Shown piece by piece: positions 52,767 through 61,058 of a stretch of 64,000 nucleotides of DNA. Source of the DNA: Cohnella sp. AR92 (GTDB taxonomy: Bacteria; Bacillota; Bacilli; Paenibacillales; Paenibacillaceae); assembly GCF_003990975.1 (NCBI RefSeq), contig NZ_RZJR01000015.1:1-64000 (forward strand). Reading direction: 5' to 3'. Within the stretch, counting starts at the first letter, position 1. Each line of letters begins with the position of its first letter. The position numbers and the translations under genes are program-made. Below the pieces are notes generated by a model. That model was given only the letters and a program-made list of their open reading frames with translations. It was not told the origin of the DNA and made no database searches.

Positions 52767-53180
52767 TTATATATCATCGTAAACAGCATCGGCTTCACAC
52801 CATGGGTTATTGTTTTCATCAACAATAATACCGTCGAATTCATTATCATCAATTCTTGTATCAATGGAGTTAACCATAAGCCCCGCGATGAACTGCATAA
52901 CGACAGGACGATAAGCGCCGCGAAACTTCCTCGGATGGTTATGGAAGTAGTCGCTCGACATCTCGCTTTGGTCGATATACGCCTTAGCTTTAATGTAGAG
53001 AGGATCATTCCTGCTTACGTTTTCCTCTAAGTAGGACAGTATCTGATCCTTCTGAGCATCCGTGAGAAAGGTTTCTTCCTTGAACCCCATCCTAAAGACA
53101 AAGGTATCGAACCCCTTAGCATTTTTAATTACATACGATGCGGATTGTAACGAGTCAGCGAGTTCTACCTCTTTGAACAT
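52767..53180 (-). CDS. Unknown island protein
   Basis: A 137-residue soluble protein from the ATG at 53180, preceded by AAGGAG. Helical middle part (LTDAQKDQILSYLEENVSRN), acidic end. It starts 18 bases after the small zinc protein gene at 53199, so the two form an operon. Not recognised. Confidence 0.65.
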   Translation of the reverse strand: MFKEVELADSLQSASYVIKNAKGFDTFVFRMGFKEETFLTDAQKDQILSYLEENVSRNDPLYIKAKAYIDQSEMSSDYFHNHPRKFRGAYRPVVMQFIAGLMVNSIDTRIDDNEFDGIIVDENNNPWCEADAVYDDI

Positions 53181-53198
53181 GAAAACCATCTCCTTCGG

Positions 53199-53465
53199 TC
53201 AATTTGGTACTGTAATAGAATCTGGCTCGTTCAAAATACGGTGGAGTGTCTCTCGCTGCTGCTGCGAGAGATCATCGATCTGCTTACCCTCCATAGTCAT
53301 TGCCCACCATAAACTTCCTGCTATTGAGCAGGAGCCGCAGGTGCGGGGAGATACCACTTGGAATTTTGTCATCCTTGGTGGGTAGTCCCATCCTTGATTG
53401 TAAGCTTGGTCGGGAGACAGGATCGCTTCCTTGTTGCAGACCTCGCAAATATGACGATAGAGCAT
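53199..53465 (-). CDS. Small Cys-rich protein, paralogue 1
   Basis: An 88-residue protein: HICEVCNKEAILSPDQAYNQ, GWDYPPRM, SPRTCGSCSIAGSLWW. Two CxxC pairs suggest a zinc-binding fold. The gene at 56927-57181 encodes a clear paralogue with the same Cys, GWDYPP and SPRTCGSC motifs. Unknown function; duplicated within the island. Confidence 0.75.
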   Translation of the reverse strand: MLYRHICEVCNKEAILSPDQAYNQGWDYPPRMTKFQVVSPRTCGSCSIAGSLWWAMTMEGKQIDDLSQQQRETLHRILNEPDSITVPN

Positions 53466-53528
53466 ATTTGATCCCCCTCTCTAGGACTCCAACAAATCTC
53501 ATTCACTTAGGAGCATATGTATAAGAAA

Positions 53529-53553
53529 GATGGTGCCAAGTAAGAACACCATC
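53529..53553 (-). terminator. Terminator of the 82-residue zinc-ribbon gene
   Basis: GATGGTG (53529-53535) / CACCATC (53547-53553), perfect; TTTCTTAT follows on the minus strand. Confidence 0.7.
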
Positions 53554-53568
53554 TCCGCTTGCTCGCAA

Positions 53569-53817
53569 TTAAGTTAACTGAACAAGATTTACGGCTCCAT
53601 CTGGATATTCCCATACTTCTCCGGCGACTTCGTTCAAGTGACCGCATTGAGGGCAAGGAACTTCTTCTGTAAAGCTGTACTGAGTCTCTTCGCCCATACC
53701 TCTTTCATCGCTGCTCTCATACTCAAGATCTTGGATAGTGAAAGTATGGCTGATTTTAGCGCCACAACCTTCACACTCGAATTTGTCTTTATGACTGATC
53801 GGCAACTCTAAACTCAT
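53569..53817 (-). CDS. Small zinc-ribbon protein
   Basis: An 82-residue protein with CEGCG and CPQCG separated by about 35 residues, forming a likely zinc ribbon. Acidic overall, with an own terminator. Not recognised beyond the zinc ribbon. Confidence 0.65.
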   Translation of the reverse strand: MSLELPISHKDKFECEGCGAKISHTFTIQDLEYESSDERGMGEETQYSFTEEVPCPQCGHLNEVAGEVWEYPDGAVNLVQLT

Positions 53818-53907
53818 TTGACAAGCCCCTTCCTTTATAGGAGATGACCCAATTGTATTACGAGGAATAGGGCAGTGAGCATAAAGTCAAGCAAATATAA
53901 AAAGCCT

Positions 53908-55161
53908 TTACTTTATTCCACTGGTGTTCATGAAGTTTATAAGGACTTGACCTACAAAGTGATCCACTACCGGTTTCAATTTTTCTGAATCTTGATTTGC
54001 CTTCTCACAGTACGCCACATACTCTCTTTGCATCTCCGCCATGAAACTGTCTACGAAGTCATCTTGTGATGCGCTATCTTCTTCCTCTAATTTGGCTAAT
54101 TCAGCTTGCATTTCTTGTATACGAACTTTTAGAATTTCCTTCTTCTCGTCAACGCTCATAACGCCTGGCTCACGAAAGCTCTTGTCTTTAATCTGATCAA
54201 TGATTGATTTTCTCTTTAAGATTTTTTCTCTATACCCCTCTAATACTGATTCAGCAATTTCGACTCTTCCTTGGTTTACCTCTTTGGACAACTTGTGATA
54301 AAAAAGAGTTCGCTCAGTCAAATGACTTTCCTGACCATCCGAGTTGCTTTCATCTACTGGAACTACGTCTAACCCCAATAGGTGGAGCAATGGTTTATTA
54401 CCGAGGTCTAGAAACTCTGATCCTTCTCCTTCATACAGTTCATCTGTAGCTTGCATGATATGTTTTATTAGCAAAGAAACCGTATAGTCGATACTATTGT
54501 TTGTCGCTACCATTCGTCTTTCTATATCATCAACATTCTCATTCTTAGGTCCGTATAATTTCTCAATAATCTCTTTATGGTGCTCATTACTGTAAGCTTC
54601 ATTGGATCTTTGAGCCATCTCAGAAAAGTAATTACCCCTGAATAGATTGTAATTCGCTTTATCTAATTCTCTACACAGCCAGTCAACTGTATCGCCCATT
54701 GCTTGATGTTCCAATTTTGTGATATTCACAATAAATAACGACAAGCGCTCCACCAAAACTGAAGTCAAATCTCCAAGCTTAACAGACTGAAGGTGAGAGG
54801 GCATGGTGTAGATCAAATCTCGAAATACTGAGGGTAGCTCATTATCAATACTTTCGCACATCAGTCGATTGTACTCCTGTATTTGCGATGCATTAACCTT
54901 CTTTTCGTCATAGTTTGCTCTACTAAAGGGGTGGTTACTGCTCTTCCTCAAGATTAAAGCAAGAAGCTCTGCAAAATCAGCAGGGAAGTAATAGTCCGTG
55001 TTCTTTTCTTTACCCATTCTGAAGTCAGTTTCTTCAAAACCATATAGAGCATAAAATTTCTCCATATATTCTTTGAATGTCCGTTTTGTTTTAATTGCAC
55101 TTAGCTCTCTCATCTCTACTCCGCCATAATCAATACGTCTTACTTTCTTTCCCCTCGGCAT
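53908..55161 (-). CDS. Unknown coiled-coil island protein
   Basis: A 417-residue protein starting MPRGKKVRRIDYGGVEMREL, with GGAGG upstream. The middle is helical (VLVERLSLFIVNITKLEHQA), and a coiled coil lies near residues 315-370 (VRIQEMQAELAKLEEEDSAS). No catalytic motif or membrane helix. Monocistronic. Its size and context next to nucleases are consistent with a defence or regulatory role, but nothing in the sequence shows it. Confidence 0.7.
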   Translation of the reverse strand: MPRGKKVRRIDYGGVEMRELSAIKTKRTFKEYMEKFYALYGFEETDFRMGKEKNTDYYFPADFAELLALILRKSSNHPFSRANYDEKKVNASQIQEYNRLMCESIDNELPSVFRDLIYTMPSHLQSVKLGDLTSVLVERLSLFIVNITKLEHQAMGDTVDWLCRELDKANYNLFRGNYFSEMAQRSNEAYSNEHHKEIIEKLYGPKNENVDDIERRMVATNNSIDYTVSLLIKHIMQATDELYEGEGSEFLDLGNKPLLHLLGLDVVPVDESNSDGQESHLTERTLFYHKLSKEVNQGRVEIAESVLEGYREKILKRKSIIDQIKDKSFREPGVMSVDEKKEILKVRIQEMQAELAKLEEEDSASQDDFVDSFMAEMQREYVAYCEKANQDSEKLKPVVDHFVGQVLINFMNTSGIK

Positions 55162-55273
55162 CCTATATAACCTCCGTTATTTTCAGAAGCAACCCTAATC
55201 TTAACTTACTCTAACTCACTGATATTTTACAGTAACTTCTAGGAAGAGGTAAATTAGACAGGAAGAATTGAAA

Positions 55274-55298
55274 AAGGAGCTGATTTTGTCAGCACCTT
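55274..55298 (-). terminator. Terminator of the PLD-like gene
   Basis: AAGGAGCTGA (55274-55283) / TCAGCACCTT (55289-55298), one mismatch; TTTC follows on the minus strand. Confidence 0.75.
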
Positions 55299-55379
55299 TT
55301 GGTACAACCATTCATGTGAACTAGAGCTTAACAAGCTGCTTTCCCCCGTCCTCAAAGATAAAACCATGGTGCCTTGATT

Positions 55380-56465
55380 TTATGTGTTATCTATTCTACT
55401 TTGCTGATCTTCAAGTCGTATTACCTCATCCATAGCTGCCTGAAATGAAAGCTTAACTTTCTCCAGATACTCAAATAATTCATTGACCGGCTCTTCAGCC
55501 GCAACTGACAAATCATAATGGTGCTCAGATGCCCGATCAACAGCATCTTGAGAAGCATCATCCATATCTTCGTTGTGCACCATTTGTTTAGAGAGTATGT
55601 CTGATGCATACTCTACTGAGTCAAACTCTGCAAGTTCATGTATTGGCGTATTATAATTACATAGTTCATGGATTTGATTAATTGATTCAAAATCAATCAA
55701 ATCCGCAATATGTGCCAAACCTGCAACGTCACGAAACCCCGTGTCTATTTCACTTTCAATCTCACTTAATACCTCAAGTAGAGTATCTAAATCCCTTTCC
55801 CTCAAATATGAGTCGTGAACGTTATATACCTCTTGATCTTCGCGCGGATGACCCACAAACGTGAACAATCCATCACGTATAGTAGATGATATCCCCTCTA
55901 ATTTTGACAACAGGAAAGCAAGGAGAATCTTCTTATCGTCCAACATACTTCCAAAGTATGGGATGCTTTCACCAATTAGTATCGGAACAAGATTCTCCCT
56001 AATAACACTGACCAAAGCTTGTCCTCGAATAAGGAACCCCGACTCTCTGCTTTGTTTACTCTCTTCGGAATAATTGGCTGAACCAATATATGCGATATTA
56101 TCCGTCATAATCACTTTGGAGTGATTACTGAAATTGAAGGATGTAGCAAAATTCTCGATATTCGTAGGATCAAGTCGTTGAGTGTAGCGCTCAATACTTT
56201 CTGATGCACGCTCTCTTGGTCCGCTTCCATAGTACGTCTCATACCGATCAGGTATATTAGTAATGATGTGAACCTCTGCATGAGCAGTCGCATCTTCAAG
56301 TTCACGTATTAAATCCTTACGACGTGCTGAAATGTTGTACGTGGTTACGAATATTGACTCAGCATTGGGGAAGTCATCTAATACTTCTTGAAAATTATAT
56401 TCCCCCTTCGAGGTAACGATATCAATTTGACCTGGGATTAGAGGGATTATCGTAATGTCACTCAT
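55380..56465 (-). CDS. PLD-superfamily (HKD) protein, probable nuclease
   Basis: A 361-residue protein. Residues ~20-190 form one phospholipase-D type domain with the HKD motif NHSKVIMTDNIAYIGSANYS (His115, Lys117, Asp122). Only one HKD is present, so it should work as a dimer like Nuc and BfiI. The C-terminal ~150 residues are acidic and helical. Proteins with one HKD in defence islands are generally nucleases. It has its own terminator and no methylase partner. Substrate unknown. Confidence 0.78.
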   Translation of the reverse strand: MSDITIIPLIPGQIDIVTSKGEYNFQEVLDDFPNAESIFVTTYNISARRKDLIRELEDATAHAEVHIITNIPDRYETYYGSGPRERASESIERYTQRLDPTNIENFATSFNFSNHSKVIMTDNIAYIGSANYSEESKQSRESGFLIRGQALVSVIRENLVPILIGESIPYFGSMLDDKKILLAFLLSKLEGISSTIRDGLFTFVGHPREDQEVYNVHDSYLRERDLDTLLEVLSEIESEIDTGFRDVAGLAHIADLIDFESINQIHELCNYNTPIHELAEFDSVEYASDILSKQMVHNEDMDDASQDAVDRASEHHYDLSVAAEEPVNELFEYLEKVKLSFQAAMDEVIRLEDQQSRIDNT

Positions 56466-56539
56466 TCATTTCCAACTCCTAACAAATTTATTAAGAAAAA
56501 AGTAACCTTTACGATCAAATTGGTCAAGCAATTATTTCC

Positions 56540-56656
56540 TTACTGTAACAAATCCTTCGATACCTTCTCATGATCTTCCTTGGTTTTCACCAACTTCTCG
56601 TTCAACCACAAGATCATGCCGAACCCCTCATAGCAGAATGAGACAGATGGATACTC
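56540..56656 (-). pseudogene. Remnant gene tail (paralogue of the 62310 pseudogene)
   Basis: A 38-codon frame ending with TAA: EYPSVSFCYEGFGMILWLNE and KLVKTKEDHEKVSKDLLQ. It is similar to the tail of the decayed gene at 62310-62414 (GKILxLNDELGATRDDCEK). The adjacent sequence AATACCTTCCA...CAACATAAA also recurs near both, so a module was duplicated and both copies decayed. Confidence 0.55.
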
Positions 56657-56703
56657 AATGATTCAATAATCCATCTCCGAATACCTTCCATAAAGTCGGC
56701 TGC

Positions 56704-56865
56704 TTACAACATAAATAAATACAACGAATAAGCATCGTATCCTGATCACCCTACACAGCAAGCAAGATCGCGAGGATCGCTTTGCGTCTGATACTCAACC
56801 GCATCATCAACGAACAAAGCAATCTATTGGTAACCAGATTTGATACCGCCATCAATACCAGACAC
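56704..56865 (-). pseudogene. Decayed coding remnant
   Basis: A minus-strand frame with two internal stops reads SGIDGGIKSGYQ*IALFV and DDAVEYQTQSDPRDLACCVG*, then SGYDAYSLYLFML and a stop. The amino-acid composition is protein-like throughout, so this is probably a dead gene. Its family is not recognised. Confidence 0.4.
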
Positions 56866-56874
56866 ATAAAGAAA

Positions 56875-56896
56875 AGTGCTGATTTTGTCAGCACCT
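56875..56896 (-). terminator. Terminator of the second Cys-rich paralogue
   Basis: AGTGCTGA (56875-56882) pairs with TCAGCAC (56888-56894) plus flank; TTTCTTT follows on the minus strand. Recurring island terminator type. Confidence 0.75.
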
Positions 56897-56926
56897 TTGT
56901 TCTTAAACATTACAATGCAGAATGGA

Positions 56927-57181
56927 TCAATCGATGACCTTGATACTGTCGGGCTCGTTCAGGATACGTTCAAGCGTTTGGTGCTGCTTTTCCGATAAAT
57001 CCTCTCCAATCTGGATCGCCCACCAGAGAGTGCGGTCGATTGGACAGCTTCCACACGTTCTTGGAGAAATCATCTTGAATTGTCCCATCATCGGTGGGTA
57101 GTCCCATCCTTGTTCATGAGCTTGATCGGGAGTTAGAATCTCTTCCTTGCCGCAGACTTCACAGATATGTCGTAGTAGCAT
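56927..57181 (-). CDS. Small Cys-rich protein, paralogue 2
   Basis: An 84-residue paralogue of the protein at 53199: HICEVCGKEEILTPDQAHEQ, GWDYPP, SPRTCGSCPIDRTLWWA and the shared ending RILNEPDSIK. AGAGGTGT precedes the ATG. A C-rich leader (minus strand) lies just upstream. Function unknown. Confidence 0.75.
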   Translation of the reverse strand: MLLRHICEVCGKEEILTPDQAHEQGWDYPPMMGQFKMISPRTCGSCPIDRTLWWAIQIGEDLSEKQHQTLERILNEPDSIKVID

Positions 57182-57198
57182 CTTAATACACCTCTTTT

Positions 57199-57250
57199 GG
57201 TTGGATTGGTTGGGATTGGTGGTACTGGTTGGGTGGTCGGGTAAATGGGT
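57199..57250 (+). other. G-rich tract with quadruplex potential
   Basis: GGTTGGATTGGTTGG starts at 57199 and further GG/GGG tracts follow to about 57,250. On the minus strand it becomes a C-rich leader before the Cys-rich paralogue 2 gene. Shorter tracts of the same kind are near 52,535, 57,612, 58,770 and 63,811. Confidence 0.5.
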
Positions 57251-57259
57251 AGTTGCGGG

Positions 57260-57587
57260 CTACTCCTTGCTATAGGTGCAGTTGGGTTCGAGATCCCTGA
57301 TGTCGATCGCTCGGAGGTTTGCGCCCTGTTCTGCGGAAAATAGCCGGGGAATCGACGATTGATACCATCCTGCCCAAGAGTGGCTTAAGGTCGCGCTCTA
57401 GGGCGAAGAAGGAGTCGACGATCTCTGTTGTCTGGTCGCACTTGGCTAGGAATGTGATTGGTTCATTGTTGTCCATTTCGCCGTATAGCGCCGATCCGTA
57501 GAGCCACAAGGACTGGATTCCGTATGCGGCAGACTCGCGGAGGATGCGGGTGCGCTTAAGGCAGATGGATAAAGGGATGGTACGCAT
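57260..57587 (-). pseudogene. Decayed third MNT-type nucleotidyltransferase
   Basis: Starts at 57587 with AAAGGAG upstream. SLWLYGSALYGEMDNNEPIT aligns with the intact paralogue's YGSVLNRTEKPDSDID, but both catalytic Asp are gone. After VDSPAIF the frame shifts: the shifted frame reads LRAIDIRDLEPNCTYSKE, which aligns with VDIMTLEVGKEYTTS of the intact copy, then stops. The helical C-terminal half is missing. The in-frame product ends at 57270. Confidence 0.75.
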
Positions 57588-57816
57588 AAGAAAAGGCTCC
57601 TTTACAATTGAATGTTGGTGTTGGTTGAACTGGTTGTTTGTATTCAGTAGTATCCCTGTACTTATGTTTGGTCTCAGTAGCTATCTGCTGAAATCGAATC
57701 ACACTCGAGCGAGTAGAGAAAATTCCTCTAACGAAAATACTCAAGCAAAGAGGATAAATAATAAAAAACCACTCTGAGATTCACTCAACCTAAAAAGACT
57801 CAGCGGCAAAATAAAA

Positions 57817-57836
57817 AGTGCCGATTTCTCGGCACT
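57817..57836 (-). terminator. Terminator of the DNA ligase gene
   Basis: AGTGCCGA (57817-57824) / TCGGCACT (57829-57836), perfect; TTTTTATTTT follows on the minus strand. Confidence 0.85.
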
Positions 57837-57847
57837 CTGCGGTGTAG

Positions 57848-58693
57848 CTATATGACGAACTCAACGAAGCTCGGTGTTCTGAGCAAGTTATGTTTCGTGT
57901 AGCATTGAAACTTTACTTTGCAATTTATATGAGGATGAAGGTAAATCCAGTTCTTGTCCTCGCCCCGAACGAGCTTCTGCGCGAAATTAGCAAAAGCTCT
58001 GCGTTCAGCAGGAGGAACGAACTCCGTAACCCCCACATAGCGACCATCCTTTAGAAGCGACCAACCAAACTCAGATTTACGGATCGCGCCGATCTGAACG
58101 ACATCGAACAGGTAGTTCTTTACCTTAATCCAATTGGAGCTGCGGGTATCGAGCTGATATCGCGAGTCCTTGGACTTCGACACTATTCCCTCAAGTCCAA
58201 GCTGCTTAACAGAGTTGAATAGCCGAACCCCATCCTCGAATGAATCGCAGACCGTTATCACACTAGATGGAGTAACAACCTTTTTCAGAATGTCGAGCCT
58301 GTCGATTAGTTTTAGCTTGGTTAAATCCTTACCGTTCAGGTAGAGGATATCGAATGCTGCGAAAGATACCGGCTTTGAGCCAGCAAGACGGTCGACGGAC
58401 TTTCGAGCTTGGAACCGCTCCATCAAAGTCTCAAAGCAAGGCTTCCCATCTACGATGGCGACAAGCTCTCCATCTAAGACAACCTCGTCAGCGTCCAAAT
58501 CGACGCTGCTGATTTCAGGGTACTGCCTTGTGCAATCATTTTGATGCCTGGTATACAAGCGAAGTCCCTTTAACTTACTGTACGAAAGAATGCAACGATG
58601 ACCGTCGAGCTTAAGCTGATGTATATAGCCATCCCCTGAAGGGACGGTATCTGACTTGTGAAGCAACATTGGTTTTATTGGAGTGTGTATCAT
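57848..58693 (-). CDS. ATP-dependent DNA ligase (short, minimal type)
   Basis: A 281-residue ligase. Motif I is HQLKLDGHRCIL, with Lys28 as the adenylated residue; motif III is AAFDILYLNG, motif IV LEGIVSKSKD and motif V SNWIKVKNY. A short OB-type C-terminal domain follows (VVQIGAIRKSEFGWSLLKDG). No polymerase or nuclease domain of LigD is attached and no ku gene is nearby. It seals nicks using ATP. On a mobile island it may serve DNA repair or the recombination steps of the element. Confidence 0.9.
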   Translation of the reverse strand: MIHTPIKPMLLHKSDTVPSGDGYIHQLKLDGHRCILSYSKLKGLRLYTRHQNDCTRQYPEISSVDLDADEVVLDGELVAIVDGKPCFETLMERFQARKSVDRLAGSKPVSFAAFDILYLNGKDLTKLKLIDRLDILKKVVTPSSVITVCDSFEDGVRLFNSVKQLGLEGIVSKSKDSRYQLDTRSSNWIKVKNYLFDVVQIGAIRKSEFGWSLLKDGRYVGVTEFVPPAERRAFANFAQKLVRGEDKNWIYLHPHINCKVKFQCYTKHNLLRTPSFVEFVI

Positions 58694-58814
58694 GGAGTAT
58701 CACCATTTTAAGCATATCATCCATGCTGCACCCACGATATAAGCAGATGATGGTAAGTTTCATTCTGCTTGGGTGAGTGGGTGCGTAGTAGCCTTTTGTT
58801 ACCACAATCCGACC

Positions 58815-59111
58815 TTAGGATGACCAGTTATTTGCGGAAATACGCTTAGTGAGTTTACATAACCCCGTGATGCCAATATTGTGCTCATCAAAGACGATAC
58901 TGTATTCGAAAGGGATATAGCGCGGCTCCTCACCAAAGACGGTCGCACCAATCGATATGAAATCCTCTTCGCCGTTAGCAAGGAAAAACACCACGCCGCC
59001 TTCACCTAAACTTACTTCTGAGATCGGGATTGCATACCCCGTTGGGATCTTTATTATAATGTCTCCAAAGTCGACAATGACAGCATTACCATCAGCTCGG
59101 ACTGTTATCAT
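58815..59111 (-). CDS. Unknown small beta-rich protein
   Basis: A 98-residue protein starting [20 protein letters not shown]. Alternating hydrophobic and polar residues indicate a beta-rich fold. Its ATG overlaps the resolvase stop as TAATG, so it is translated with it. Not recognised. Confidence 0.65.
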   Translation of the reverse strand: MITVRADGNAVIVDFGDIIIKIPTGYAIPISEVSLGEGGVVFFLANGEEDFISIGATVFGEEPRYIPFEYSIVFDEHNIGITGLCKLTKRISANNWSS

Positions 59112-59695
59112 TACGCACCTCTACGTTTTCTGAGTTCTCTTTTTAGAGTGCTCTCGCTGATACCAGTCAGGTTCGTAACTTGCTTGATGGTGTTGGTTTC
59201 GAGCAAACTGATCGCATGGTTGAGTTGAACCTTCGTGAATTTATTAGGGCGACCCTCGCGAAAGCCCTCCTTCTGCTTGGCAATCTCTTTCCCCTCACCA
59301 GTGCGCTCAACGATCATATCGCGCTCAAATTCCGAAAAAGCGAAGAAAATATTTCTGATTAATTTTGAGGTCGGTGTGTTATCTAAAATGCCGATGTTAA
59401 GGATATGAACCCGAACCCCTCGACCGATCAGTTCATTTACGATCTGTGCGCCTTGGATCATACTTCTTGCGAAGCGATCTAATTTAGTAACGACCAGAGT
59501 ATCGCCTTCCTTTAATAACGAGCAGAGCTTTGTAAATTCAGGGCGATCCATCTTTGTCCCTGTGTACGTATCCGAAAAAATATTATCGCGGTCGACCCCC
59601 TCAGCAAGCAGAGCATTAATTTGACTTTCTAAGCTGTTACCATGCTTGGACTGCCCGACCGTTGAAACGCGAATATAACCCCGTCTTACTACCAT
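59111..59695 (-). CDS. Small serine recombinase (resolvase/invertase type)
   Basis: A 194-residue resolvase-family protein (start at 59695; ATG 59707 also possible). Catalytic Ser in [14 protein letters not shown], the conserved [10 protein letters not shown] with its catalytic Arg, the [16 protein letters not shown] helix E region, and a C-terminal helix-turn-helix [20 protein letters not shown]. This is the Hin/Tn3 resolvase layout and length. No res or inversion sites were found next to it. It may resolve or invert segments of the island, or be a passenger. Confidence 0.93.
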   Translation of the reverse strand: MVVRRGYIRVSTVGQSKHGNSLESQINALLAEGVDRDNIFSDTYTGTKMDRPEFTKLCSLLKEGDTLVVTKLDRFARSMIQGAQIVNELIGRGVRVHILNIGILDNTPTSKLIRNIFFAFSEFERDMIVERTGEGKEIAKQKEGFREGRPNKFTKVQLNHAISLLETNTIKQVTNLTGISESTLKRELRKRRGA

Positions 59696-59707
59696 TACGA
59701 CCACCAT

Positions 59708-60257
59708 CCCCGATTATTTAGCATCCGATTATGACCCTAAGTTTTGACACCGATTGAATGCCCATCCTACCGTCCGAAAATCGAGCAGAATTGGAGGGGC
59801 AAAACTTAAGAGTTTTGATCTGTCATGATACCTTGGTTCAGAGGTATTGGCGAGTCTTTCTTTTGGTCCGGTAGTTGAGGGCTTACATGCAGATACAAAC
59901 GCCGTGCGGCGATCCATCGATAGCTGACAAAGCTAAGGGCGAAAGTGTTCTTTTAACGACCGGTTACGCTGCAGATTAGTTCCTTTTATTGTAATGAAAA
60001 CAGGTACCCCCGATTGGAGAAGAGAAGGTGGGGAATGGCGTGTAACGGCTTGTTAGCGAACAAGAATCAGTATTAAAGCCACCAGTACCATTGAATCGAT
60101 TTGAGAGCCTTTTTAAAGCTGTGTCTTAAACCATAGATATTTTAACGGCTACAGAAATAAAGACAGCATAAGACTCGATTAGCGAGTTTTATACTGTCCG
60201 ATTTTCGTAGATATCAAGCAAGATAAGATGGATTTTACTAAATCATTTCGATATTAA
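59708..60257. other. Gene-free stretch of about 550 bases
   Basis: No convincing gene on either strand; a 62-codon minus-strand frame at 59,729-59,917 lacks a ribosome site and has unusual composition. It contains the terminator at 60,162-60,198. Recombination sites for the neighbouring resolvase would be expected here, but no clear pair of inverted dimeric sites is seen. Confidence 0.4.
60162..60198 (-). terminator. Terminator of the channel operon
   Basis: A long stem from GACAG (60162-60166) to CTGTC (60194-60198), with GACTCG/CGAGTT inside; TTTATTTC follows on the minus strand. Confidence 0.75.
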
Positions 60258-61034
60258 CTAACGTTGAACTCCCTGTTTAAGAATACTATAAACTTTGTTT
60301 TTAATATCTGTGTCTTCAATTACTTGCGTTGCGAAAGCATACCATTTCCTTAGATCGATATCCTTATCTTTAACCCTGTCTCCTAACACAAAATACGAAC
60401 CGTCTTCTCTGTAGTTAAGTTCAAAAACTATGTAACGTATGCTCTGACTCGAATGTTTCTGACCGCTAAAAATGCCGAGGTTTATGAGTTTGATTTTGTT
60501 TTCATTTGAACTCCACTCTAAGACATGTCTGTACTCAGAAATTATCATAGCTCTTTCGCTGTCTAGGCATACTCCGCTCTTACGATAAATAGGCTCTTTA
60601 TCTGAGTTAAGAACAGAGATATCTTGAATTTCTATTTCAAATCTAAGGTCTGGGTTGAGTATGTTATCCATATCAAGGAGAAAGTACTCATCTCCAAAAC
60701 AATTGTCTTTTGTGAATTGGCTACGTAACCTTTCAATGTTAGATCGCAAGTGCGTTTCGGCTCTGCTTCTTAAAGCTACCATCTCGGATGAAAGCGATTC
60801 TCTTAACAGCTTTCTCTTTTCATCACTAAAATGATATTGCATCCACAATGGAATTATATCCGCACTTTTTGCTGTAAAATCAATAATTACTGACTCGGTT
60901 TCGCCATGGAATGTTACACGGTGCAAATGGCGAGGCAAGTCAAATTTCACATGTTCATTATATTCTGTAGTATGTATTGGCTTTATAAACTCCATAATAT
61001 AGGAGAGACTGGTGTTAATAAATTTGATCTCCAT
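60258..61034 (-). CDS. Unknown soluble protein of the channel operon
   Basis: A 258-residue protein starting MEIKFINTSLSYIMEFIKPI, soluble, with a beta-rich N-terminal part (RHLHRVTFHGETESVIIDFT) and a helical stretch (SLSSEMVALRSRAETHLRSN). It starts 24 bases after the channel-like gene, so the two are one operon with a shared terminator. It could be a sensor, inhibitor or second effector. No family recognised. Confidence 0.7.
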   Translation of the reverse strand: MEIKFINTSLSYIMEFIKPIHTTEYNEHVKFDLPRHLHRVTFHGETESVIIDFTAKSADIIPLWMQYHFSDEKRKLLRESLSSEMVALRSRAETHLRSNIERLRSQFTKDNCFGDEYFLLDMDNILNPDLRFEIEIQDISVLNSDKEPIYRKSGVCLDSERAMIISEYRHVLEWSSNENKIKLINLGIFSGQKHSSQSIRYIVFELNYREDGSYFVLGDRVKDKDIDLRKWYAFATQVIEDTDIKNKVYSILKQGVQR

Positions 61035-61058
61035 CTAGATCCTCCCTCAACAAACATT

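Noticed and set aside
57544..57777. 77-codon plus-strand frame with a hydrophobic stretch
   Set aside because: It overlaps the nucleotidyltransferase remnant and has no ribosome site.
44443..57836. Idea that the recurring hairpins are integron attC sites between gene cassettes
   Set aside because: Each has a T tail on the minus strand right after a minus-strand stop and lacks the R and L boxes of attC, so terminators explain them. No integron integrase is present.
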